A stretch of 18,571 nucleotides of DNA from JAGOEF01 sp029564465 (GTDB taxonomy: Bacteria; Bacteroidota; Bacteroidia; Bacteroidales; ML635J-15). The position numbers and the translations under genes are program-made. The notes beneath the pieces were generated by a model that saw only the letters and a program-made list of their open reading frames with translations, did not search any database and was not told the origin of the DNA. The stretch covers positions 1 through 18,571 of the forward strand of contig JAKQPY010000184.1 of assembly GCA_029564465.1 (NCBI GenBank). Direction: 5' to 3'. Shown here one piece after another: positions 7,944 through 15,125 of the stretch (within the stretch, counting starts at the first letter, position 1; the number at the start of each line of letters is the position of its first letter).

Positions 7944-8903
7944 CTAAACCGCCGAAAAATATTCGCCTTTATCTTTGCCTTTTCGAGCGAAAAACCGGAT
8001 GCAGGCTGCCTTATCTTTATCAATTTGTTTTTTTAAATTTTCAATTTCATCGAATTTAATTTCATCCCGAAGCTTGGTATGAAATTCAATGCTAACAACG
8101 GCTCCGTAAATATCCTGATCGAAATCGAAAATGTGCGCTTCAAGCGAGAGCTCTTTGCCCTGAAAGCTTGGTCGGACGCCAATATTCATCATACCCCGGA
8201 AAGTTTCATTATTATAGGTAATGGTGACTGCATAAACGCCATTACCGGGTAAGATTTTATCGTTGAAACATGGCCTGATATTCGCTGTTTTATAACCGAG
8301 GGTGCGTCCGATTTTATATCCGCTGATTACAATTCCGTCGATTGAATAGGGGTAGCCCAAAAGCAGAGACGCTTTATCGACCCGGCCCGATTGCAGATTA
8401 TTTCTGATGGCAGTGGAACTTACCTGTTGTTGTTCCGATTGATATTCTTCAGCCTGAAATATGCTAATCCCAAGGTTTTTAACAGTCTTATAAATATCGC
8501 TGTAGGAACTGGCTCCATAACCGAAAGAATTGTTGAATCCCATCAGTATGGCTGATGCGTTGAATTTTCCAGCAATTATAGTTTGTAAAAAATCGCCGGC
8601 ACTCAATTTCATAGTTTCCTGATTGAAGTCGAGTACAAAAACATGTCGGATACCAACCCTTTCGAGAAGTTTCGTTTTCTCTTCGAGAGTATTCAGCAGG
8701 AAGCCACCCTCTTGTGTTGCACCGGTAATTATCGAAGGATGTGGCCACATGGTAATTACGAGATGATCAGATTCGTTTTTTCCGGCAATGGCAATAAGTT
8801 CGCGAAGCAGCCGCTGGTGGCCGGTATGTACCCCGTCGAAAAATCCAACGCTGACAACAGGCCGGTTGAGCTTCGGGTAATCGGGGGACTGATACACTTT
8901 CAT
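7944..8903 (-). CDS. ribF: Bifunctional riboflavin kinase / FAD synthetase
   Basis: RibF phosphorylates riboflavin to FMN and adenylylates FMN to FAD in the cytosol. The protein is 319 residues, normal for the family. The N-terminal nucleotidyltransferase domain shows VVSVGFFDGVHTGHQ (17-30), the MWPHP motif (52-56) and the SSTAIRNNL motif (162-170). The C-terminal kinase domain shows GRTLGYKTANI (199-209), LPGNGVYAV (218-226) and a RibF-typical tail. Two signatures deviate: the usual G-x-D-x-x-FG loop is GFNNSFG (122-128), and the kinase PTAN motif reads KTAN (205-208). Both domains remain full length. The ATG at 8903 is preferred. An upstream in-frame TTG at 8924 would add seven residues but lies inside the predicted -7 box, so it cannot be in the mRNA. 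The gene is divergent from the thioredoxin lipoprotein gene and precedes ahcY. Confidence 0.95.
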   Translation of the reverse strand: MKVYQSPDYPKLNRPVVSVGFFDGVHTGHQRLLRELIAIAGKNESDHLVITMWPHPSIITGATQEGGFLLNTLEEKTKLLERVGIRHVFVLDFNQETMKLSAGDFLQTIIAGKFNASAILMGFNNSFGYGASSYSDIYKTVKNLGISIFQAEEYQSEQQQVSSTAIRNNLQSGRVDKASLLLGYPYSIDGIVISGYKIGRTLGYKTANIRPCFNDKILPGNGVYAVTITYNNETFRGMMNIGVRPSFQGKELSLEAHIFDFDQDIYGAVVSIEFHTKLRDEIKFDEIENLKKQIDKDKAACIRFFARKGKDKGEYFSAV

Positions 8904-8921
8904 GAGTCGAATAGTTTGCTG

Positions 8922-8929
8922 CAAAAATA
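8922..8929 (-). promoter_or_regulatory. Candidate -7 promoter element of ribF
   Basis: The minus strand reads TATTTTTG then C, an exact TAnnTTTG match that ends 18 bases before the ATG at 8903. It decides the ribF start: the alternative TTG codon at 8924 is part of this element. No strong -33 element is visible. Confidence 0.5.
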
Positions 8930-8999
8930 ATATTTGATACGATGGGATGAAAGATTTGTTTTTTAACGTTTATTTCAAAAAACAGTTTTTGCTTTTTGT

Positions 9000-9007
9000 T
9001 ATGTTTG
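9000..9007 (+). promoter_or_regulatory. Candidate -7 promoter element of the thioredoxin-lipoprotein operon
   Basis: TATGTTTG is an exact match to the Bacteroidota -7 consensus TAnnTTTG, ending 14 bases before the ATG at 9022. It supports 9022 over the in-frame ATG at 8947, which lies upstream of it. The region before it is T-rich without a clear -33 TTG at standard spacing. Confidence 0.45.
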
Positions 9008-9021
9008 TAAAAAATATGACT

Positions 9022-10194
9022 ATGAAGAATTTACTGATTGTTTTGCTGGCTGCGCTGGCTTTGTTTTCGTGTAAGCAAGGCGGGCGCGAAAACGAAAATA
9101 AAACAAACCTCGTGGTTTCGGGTCAAATTACTAACGCAGGTGGGAAACTCTTATTTCTTGAGCAAATGTTTCCTGATGGAATAACTAAACTCGATTCGGT
9201 GGTCGTGGGAAATGATAATTCGTTTTCATTCAGGTTAAATCTTGAATCTGCAGGCTTTTACCTGTTACGGATTGATAAAGATAATGCCATTTACCTGATT
9301 ATGAAACCCGGTGATAGCATTCAAATATCGGGAGATTTCGGTAAGTTGGCTGCAAATTATAAAGTAAACGGATCGAAAGATTCCGAAATTGCACGTGAAT
9401 TGAACCTGCATATGATTGAAAGTGCTTCGAAACTTGAGGAGTTTAATAAAATTTATCAGGCAGCGCTGCAGAATCAGAATATAAAAATCGAAGATGTTTT
9501 AAAAGAACTCGACGAAAAGGCTTTGAAACTGTACGAACTCGATAAGTTGTTCCTTACGGATTTCATTCATAAATACGAAAGCTCCCCGGTTATTTTTCTG
9601 GCATTATTTCAGCAACTTGGCGGTACAAGAATTTTGACCCCTGACCGTGACATTGCGGTATATGAATTTACGCTGGAAATGCTCAAGAAGCATCATCCCA
9701 AACTGGCTCAGACTGCCAGCCTCGAAAAACAGCTGAACGACTATAAAGTGAAATCACAACCAACTCAGGGAGGTGTTTCTGTTGGCGGCGAAGCTCCTGA
9801 TATTACCTTACCGGGACCTGATGGTAAAACACACAGTCTCCACGATCTAAGGGGTAAATATGTACTGCTCGATTTTTGGGCATCATGGTGCAAACCCTGC
9901 CGGGCCGAGTCACCGTTTCTGGTTAAGGCGTATAATAAATACAGTTCCAAAGGTTTTACTATTTTTCAGGTTTCGCTCGATTCCGATAAAGGTCAGTGGG
10001 AGCAGGCAATAAAAAATGATAATCTTACATGGACACATGTAAGTGACCTGAAATATTGGGATTGTGTTCCAGCCAAAGTATATGGTGTTGCCGGAATTCC
10101 TGCCAATTTTCTGCTTGACGCCAATGGGGTTATCATAGCAACCAACCTGCGCGGTGAGGCATTAGAAAAGAAACTTGCTGAACTTTTAAAATAA
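9022..10194 (+). CDS. TlpA-like thioredoxin lipoprotein with N-terminal DUF4369-type domain
   Basis: The predicted protein is 390 residues. The chosen ATG begins a classical lipoprotein signal (MKNLLIVLLAALALFSC, lipobox LFSC, Cys17); starting at 8947 would put an extra 25 residues before it. Residues about 30-120 form the beta-rich domain usual in this family (VVSGQITNAGGKLLFLEQ, LDSVVV, YLLRIDKDNAIYLIMKPGDSI). Residues 120-245 are helical and charged. Residues 255-390 are a thioredoxin/TlpA domain with WASWCKPC (active cysteines Cys290 and Cys293) and the cis-proline GIP at 358-360. Such envelope-anchored thiol-disulfide oxidoreductases reduce or rearrange disulfides in periplasmic proteins or in cytochrome maturation; the partner here is unknown. 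The metallopeptidase gene follows within a few bases, so they are probably one operon. Confidence 0.93.
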   Translation: MKNLLIVLLAALALFSCKQGGRENENKTNLVVSGQITNAGGKLLFLEQMFPDGITKLDSVVVGNDNSFSFRLNLESAGFYLLRIDKDNAIYLIMKPGDSIQISGDFGKLAANYKVNGSKDSEIARELNLHMIESASKLEEFNKIYQAALQNQNIKIEDVLKELDEKALKLYELDKLFLTDFIHKYESSPVIFLALFQQLGGTRILTPDRDIAVYEFTLEMLKKHHPKLAQTASLEKQLNDYKVKSQPTQGGVSVGGEAPDITLPGPDGKTHSLHDLRGKYVLLDFWASWCKPCRAESPFLVKAYNKYSSKGFTIFQVSLDSDKGQWEQAIKNDNLTWTHVSDLKYWDCVPAKVYGVAGIPANFLLDANGVIIATNLRGEALEKKLAELLK

Positions 10195-10199
10195 CATAC

Positions 10200-13145
10200 C
10201 TGATCCGCCTATATAATTATATTATACTGGCCGCGCTGGCATTGATTCCTGTCATCAGTTTTCCGCAACAGTATTTTCAACAGGAAGTCAATAACACCAT
10301 AAAGGTAACTTTGCATACCGAAAATCACAGTTTGAGCGGAAACATTCGTATTGAATACATCAACAATTCGCCAGACACCCTACAGTCGATTTATTTTCAT
10401 TGTTGGCCCAATGCCTATCGCGACAATAATACTGCTTTTGCAAAACAGCAATTATTGCTTCGTTCAACCGACTTTTATTATTCAGATACCGAAAACAGGG
10501 GATATATCGACAGTCTGGCATTTACAGTTGACGGGCGTTCAGCCTCGATTCAACCCACCGAATTTGCTGATGTTTGTCTGCTGAAATTACCTCAGATATT
10601 ATATCCGCGAGACACCATAATAATAGAAACACCGTTCTATGTAAAAATTCCTGACTCATTCAGTCGAATGGGTCATGTTGGACAAACCTATCAGATAACG
10701 CAATGGTATCCCAAACCGGCTGTTTACGATCAATATGGCTGGCATTATATGCCTTATCTCGATATGGGAGAATTTTATTCAGAGTTCGGAAGGTTCGACG
10801 TGAGCATCACGGTGCCGGCTGATTATGTTGTGGCTGCCACCGGAAATCTGATAACAAGGCAGGAACTTGAGTGGCTCGAAGATTTGTGGTTGAACCCTGA
10901 TAATCCGCGCACTAAACGAGATGGATTAAATCAGAAGACAATTCGTTATGTTGAAGAAAACATTCACGATTTTGCCTGGTTTGCTGACCCCGATTTCAGG
11001 GTGAACTGCGATACCGTATTATTGCCCGGATCGGGACAGTCTGTCAGATGCTGGTCTTTTGTGAATAAAGAGAACGTAGAGCTTTGGTCAGAATCGGTAA
11101 TATATGTGAAAGAGGCTGTCCGGTTTTATTCAGCCCGTTTGGGCGATTACCCTTACGCCAATTGTACTGCAGTTGATGGTGCTCTATCGGCCGGGAGTGG
11201 TATGGAATACCCCGGAATTACCATAGTTTCTGACGGAGGCAGTAAATCATCGCTCGAAAGGGTGATTGTGCATGAAGTTGGCCACAACTGGTTCTATGGT
11301 ATTCTGGCAAGCAACGAACGACAATATCCATGGATTGATGAGGGTTTTAATTCGTTTTACGAAAAGCGATTTTTTGACCAAAGGAGCCAACGCCAGCAAT
11401 ATCAGGAGTATTATTTCCCTTTCGAGATTGGTTTCCTTGGGCTGAACGAGATATCCGATAATTATATGCTTAAATTGCCTTACAGATATTTGACGGGATT
11501 TTTACTTGACCAGCCCTCAGGCCTGGCTTCAGAAGAATTCAGTCCGGCTAACTATTGGGTAATGACTTATGAAAAACCGGTGCTGGTGTTACAGCATCTA
11601 CTCATTTTGCTGGGGCATGAAAAATTCGACAGTATTATGTCGGATTTTTATGCACTTTATAGATTCAAACACGTGTATCCGGAAAACGTCAGTGAGTTTT
11701 TTCAGCAAAAGACAGGGCAAAATATGGATTGGTTTTTCGAGGGACTGATACAAAGTACCGGAGTTGTTGATTATCGCATTACCAAATGCAGGAACGATTC
11801 GGTTTTGGTTAAAAACGCAGGCGAAATAGCTGCCCCTTTGCTGCTATTCTATGATGATACACTTTGTGTAAGTAAAGGTTTTACGGGTACGAAAAGTTTC
11901 TTTGTACCTGATTCGGTCAGTGTGATTTCGATTGATAAATACCAGCAGACGACCGGTTATAATTATTTGGGAAACTATTATCGCCGCAATGCATTGTTCC
12001 CATTAATTAATCCCATGAAGTTCCGACTGGCCGGAGTGTTTGATTTTGCTGAATATTCCGAGTGTAACATGATACCGTTATTGGCGTTTAATACTACCCA
12101 GAAGTTAATGATAGGCGCAGGTTTTTACAATATCTGCCTTACTCCAAAGGCTTTTGAGTGGTTTGCTGCCCCATTGTTTGCCCCTTTCAGGGCAAATTCG
12201 GTACACACTGCGCTAGCCGGGAATTTGTTGCTCAGGCTGAATTTTTACCGCATGCCAAACTTTCTTAAAGCATTTCATCTTGAATCAAATGTGAGAAAGT
12301 TTAGTTTCGAAACCAATTACAACGATAATACTACATTAATATCGTGGTTGAGTATTCGCAACAGCCTAAGCTATAACTTCAGAAAAAACCACAGGAAGCC
12401 CTACTCCGATAGTTATATAGAGTTAAGCATGGTTCATGCGGGTCAGGTGGATGGAAATATGGTAAATTATAACAGTCTGAAGTTCAGACACAGCGACAAT
12501 CGAATTCTGAACCCGTATCGGTTAAATGTTGAATTTGAGCATGGGCCGGGTTACCTGAAGTCATGGGTGGATTTGGGATATAAACTTACTTTTTATAAAA
12601 AGACAGGACTTGAAATGCGTTTGTTTGCCGGAAAATTTCTGTATAATGCTCCGGAATATTTTGGTAATTTCAACTTCAGGCTATCGGGGAATCTGGGTCT
12701 GCAGGATTACCGATTGCAAGAAACCTACGTGTCGAGGGGAAGTGATTTGAGGGATAATTCGGCAAGTTTTTGGGCGCATCAGTTTACCCGAAACGATGGT
12801 GGTTTTGTGTCGTACACACCCGTTGGACAAACCAATAATTGGATGGTGGCAGTTAATTTTACGGCCAACACACCGATTCCCTGTGTAAACATATTTGCCA
12901 ATGCGGGAACATGGTCAGGTATTGGCAATTCCGGTGTTTCAAAACTCATGGCATTCGAAACAGGTGTTGAGTTGCGAGTTGTCAGAGATTTGTTGAGTAT
13001 TTATTTACCTGTTTGGGTTAGCAGGGATATTCAATCGACCAATACTATTTATTTCGGAAATTATTTTGAAAGAATACGATTTACATTAAATTTGAACCTG
13101 ATTAATCCGTTATTGTATCGAAACAAATTGCCATACCTGATTTGA
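10200..13145 (+). CDS. Secreted M1-family metallopeptidase with beta-rich C-terminal half
   Basis: This is a zinc aminopeptidase-like (gluzincin) protein. Residues 1-430 resemble the M1 N-terminal and catalytic domains: SGMEYPG near 335, in place of GAMEN, then HEVGH at 358-362 with the third zinc ligand Glu381 exactly 18 residues on (WIDEGF), and TYEKP at 456-460 with the catalytic Tyr457. All catalytic residues are present. Residues from about 575 to the end consist of alternating aromatic/polar strands (RLNFYRMPNF, FNFRLSGNLG, IRFTLNLNLI) and resemble an outer-membrane barrel. No ATG exists at the front. A TTG at 10242 would remove the signal peptide, whereas CTG at 10200 yields IRLYNYIILAALALIPVIS, a good signal sequence, so I place the start there (981 residues). 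It follows the thioredoxin lipoprotein by 5 bases and overlaps the next gene by 4. Confidence 0.85.
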   Translation: MIRLYNYIILAALALIPVISFPQQYFQQEVNNTIKVTLHTENHSLSGNIRIEYINNSPDTLQSIYFHCWPNAYRDNNTAFAKQQLLLRSTDFYYSDTENRGYIDSLAFTVDGRSASIQPTEFADVCLLKLPQILYPRDTIIIETPFYVKIPDSFSRMGHVGQTYQITQWYPKPAVYDQYGWHYMPYLDMGEFYSEFGRFDVSITVPADYVVAATGNLITRQELEWLEDLWLNPDNPRTKRDGLNQKTIRYVEENIHDFAWFADPDFRVNCDTVLLPGSGQSVRCWSFVNKENVELWSESVIYVKEAVRFYSARLGDYPYANCTAVDGALSAGSGMEYPGITIVSDGGSKSSLERVIVHEVGHNWFYGILASNERQYPWIDEGFNSFYEKRFFDQRSQRQQYQEYYFPFEIGFLGLNEISDNYMLKLPYRYLTGFLLDQPSGLASEEFSPANYWVMTYEKPVLVLQHLLILLGHEKFDSIMSDFYALYRFKHVYPENVSEFFQQKTGQNMDWFFEGLIQSTGVVDYRITKCRNDSVLVKNAGEIAAPLLLFYDDTLCVSKGFTGTKSFFVPDSVSVISIDKYQQTTGYNYLGNYYRRNALFPLINPMKFRLAGVFDFAEYSECNMIPLLAFNTTQKLMIGAGFYNICLTPKAFEWFAAPLFAPFRANSVHTALAGNLLLRLNFYRMPNFLKAFHLESNVRKFSFETNYNDNTTLISWLSIRNSLSYNFRKNHRKPYSDSYIELSMVHAGQVDGNMVNYNSLKFRHSDNRILNPYRLNVEFEHGPGYLKSWVDLGYKLTFYKKTGLEMRLFAGKFLYNAPEYFGNFNFRLSGNLGLQDYRLQETYVSRGSDLRDNSASFWAHQFTRNDGGFVSYTPVGQTNNWMVAVNFTANTPIPCVNIFANAGTWSGIGNSGVSKLMAFETGVELRVVRDLLSIYLPVWVSRDIQSTNTIYFGNYFERIRFTLNLNLINPLLYRNKLPYLI

Positions 13146-13888
13146 GAGAAAGAAACAAAATATACTTCGTGTCGGATGCCCACCTGGGAACTCCTGATTA
13201 CCTCAGCAGTCTTGCACGCGAAAAGAAGCTTATACAATGGATTGAAGAAGCATCGAAGGATGCATCGGAGATTTATTTACTGGGTGATATTTTCGATTTT
13301 TGGTTTGAATATAAGCATTTAGTCCCACGAGGTTTTACCCGGTTTTTAGGAACATTGGCAAAGTTAACCGACTCGGGGGTAAAGATTTACTTTTTTACAG
13401 GAAACCACGATATGTGGGTTTTCGATTATTTGCCTAAAGAAACCGGCGTAATCATTTGCCGTGAGCCTGTTATAAGAGAATTTGCCGGTAAAAGTATGTA
13501 TATTGCCCATGGTGATGGGTTGGGTCCTTTCGATAAGAAATACCGATTGTTGAAAAGAGTATTTAAATCACCGTTCTGCCAATGGTTTTTTAAGCGGCTT
13601 CACCCAAACCTTTCGTTTTGGCTGGCACACACCTGGTCGGCCGGTAGCCGGAAGAAGCATTATTTGCCCGAACATCCCGATTTTGAGCAGGAGTGGTTGA
13701 TCCGATATGCAAAAATGGTACTGGCTGAACGTCATATTGATTATTTTGTTTTTGGACACCGGCATATTCCTTATCAATATCAGCTAAATGAGAATTCGAG
13801 TATCACAAATCTGGGTGATTGGTTAATCAATTTCAGCTATGCAGTTTTCGATGGAAACGAGTTGAAACAATACAGGAATTACATGTAA
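13142..13888 (+). CDS. lpxH: UDP-2,3-diacylglucosamine hydrolase-like metallophosphoesterase
   Basis: LpxH cleaves UDP-2,3-diacylglucosamine to lipid X and UMP at the inner membrane, the fourth step of lipid A synthesis. The 248-residue protein carries the calcineurin-like two-metal site in order: SDAHLG (Asp12, His14), LLGDIFDFW (Asp49, Asp52), TGNHD (Asn88, His89), AHGDG (His123, Asp125) and FGHRH (His206, His208). The GDIFDFW sequence and the helical cap at residues 130-190 favour LpxH over other calcineurin-like phosphoesterases, though paralogues of this kind exist in Bacteroidota. The start is TTG at 13142, whose last two bases form part of the peptidase stop (TTGA), so translation is probably coupled. 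No ATG is available before the SDAHLG motif. No terminator hairpin is evident after the stop. Confidence 0.88.
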   Translation: MRERNKIYFVSDAHLGTPDYLSSLAREKKLIQWIEEASKDASEIYLLGDIFDFWFEYKHLVPRGFTRFLGTLAKLTDSGVKIYFFTGNHDMWVFDYLPKETGVIICREPVIREFAGKSMYIAHGDGLGPFDKKYRLLKRVFKSPFCQWFFKRLHPNLSFWLAHTWSAGSRKKHYLPEHPDFEQEWLIRYAKMVLAERHIDYFVFGHRHIPYQYQLNENSSITNLGDWLINFSYAVFDGNELKQYRNYM

Positions 13889-14475
13889 TAGTTTCCCTAA
13901 TGCTTCTTTCTACAAAAACACACACTCGATAGTTAATATCCGAAATGTTCTTAAAATTTAATAAATACACATTTTTGTTGCTGAGGCGTTAAAATAATCA
14001 ACCAAACAGTAGATTAGGTTTATTTTGCATTACAATAAAATCGTGTTATTACAAATATTTGCTTGTAAAATGTGATTGTTATTATATACGAAAATGGGAA
14101 AGTAAATAATCCCAAATTTTATCCGGAAAATATTAATAAAATCCAAATTATTTAAAGACAACCACTTAAGCTTGTTTGCGTTTTATTCTGTGTGGTGAAA
14201 TAAAAAATGTATGTAAATTTCATGTTTTAGTGTTTGTGAGATTGCAAAAATGGTGTAATTTCGGTTTGTGTTGTGTTAAGGCAATTATTTGATTAAAGAT
14301 TCTTGTATGTTGCAGAAAATGAGGCAATTGAATTTAGCGATGTTGGATGTCATTTGTGGTGTCGAAATGGTTATTTCTCGAAATTTGGGAAGTCATTCGA
14401 TTAATTGCAATTCTATATTTTCTGATAAGTCACTGTCGTTGTGTGAAAATGTCAATGTTTAAAACTGAAATAATT
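13889..14475. other. AT-rich intergenic region without a supported gene
   Basis: These 587 bases separate lpxH from the surface-protein locus. The sequence is strongly AT-rich and holds no credible coding frame, no rho-independent hairpin and no tRNA-like fold that I can see. Only near-matches to the -7 promoter element were found (for example TATATTTT at 14413-14420), plus a short perfect palindrome CAAATATTTG at 14052-14061. The in-frame extension upstream of the next gene (14347 to 14475) lacks a signal peptide arrangement and is treated as leader. The length and composition are compatible with a long regulated leader, but nothing specific is shown. Confidence 0.6.
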
Positions 14476-15114
14476 ATGAAATCGTTGTCTGTTATTGGAA
14501 TTGGTTTTTTGATTTTGTCTCTGGGATTTTCGGGTGTTTATGCTCAGAAAAACGAAAAGTTTTTTGAATCCTCAAAAGATTTGGGAGACAGACGAGTTGT
14601 GTATTTCGATATCATTGGTATTGCCGGTGATGATGCTGCCCAGGCAATGGCCTTGGAGAGATTATTCGAAGATACTGAGATATTCGGAGGTGATTTAATG
14701 CCTGTAGGTCAAAACAACGTCAGATGTCGCCTTGAGGTTAGTTACTTGGTTAGTGTGGAATACATCCGTAATATTATGGATGACATGGATTTGCAAATTG
14801 ATGTGAATGCAATTGCCAATAGTCTGGTAGTTATTCAATCGAAAATTTACACATCTGAGTTTACTCCAATTCCGGTATTTAATCTGTTTCTTGATTGGGA
14901 AGAATATGCCCGCGATAATTTGGGATTATCACCTGATGAATATTATCAAAAGAAGAAAATGGATTGGGTCGAAAAAAATCCGGCAGAATATGAGAAATCG
15001 GTTAAAGAAAGTGGAACTACTGTGGTGGTGTACAAAAAAGATTTAGACACTTATGATGCTGAAAAGCAGAAGTATATATTAAGTCATCCCGAGATTTTTA
15101 TTATTGAAGAATAA
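14476..15114 (+). CDS. Secreted protein of unknown function upstream of the giant surface protein
   Basis: The product is 212 residues. The ATG at 14476 is selected because it begins a clear signal peptide (MKSLSVIGIGFLILSLGFSG, cleavage after VYA at residue 23); the frame is open upstream to 14347 but that would bury the signal. The first mature half (about residues 38-115) alternates strand and helix in a beta-alpha-beta-beta-alpha order (VVYFDIIGI, AAQAMALERLFED, RCRLEVSYLVS, VEYIRNIMDDMD), compatible with a small ferredoxin-like fold without metal-binding cysteines. The second half is acidic/lysine-rich and helical (DWEEYARDNLGLSPDEYYQ, EKQKYILSHPEIFIIEE). I recognise no family. It ends 11 bases before the repeat protein's ATG, so co-transcription is likely and it could be an export or assembly partner; that role is inferred from position only. 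Confidence 0.85.
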   Translation: MKSLSVIGIGFLILSLGFSGVYAQKNEKFFESSKDLGDRRVVYFDIIGIAGDDAAQAMALERLFEDTEIFGGDLMPVGQNNVRCRLEVSYLVSVEYIRNIMDDMDLQIDVNAIANSLVVIQSKIYTSEFTPIPVFNLFLDWEEYARDNLGLSPDEYYQKKKMDWVEKNPAEYEKSVKESGTTVVVYKKDLDTYDAEKQKYILSHPEIFIIEE

Positions 15115-15125
15115 AAGCGAACTGT

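Noticed and set aside
8947..9021. Upstream ATG at 8947 for the thioredoxin lipoprotein
   Set aside because: It precedes the predicted -7 box at 9000-9007 and would add 25 residues in front of a complete lipoprotein signal sequence.
14052..14061. Palindrome CAAATATTTG as an operator
   Set aside because: A single 10-base A/T-rich palindrome in an AT-rich gap is expected by chance, and no second copy was seen near a promoter.
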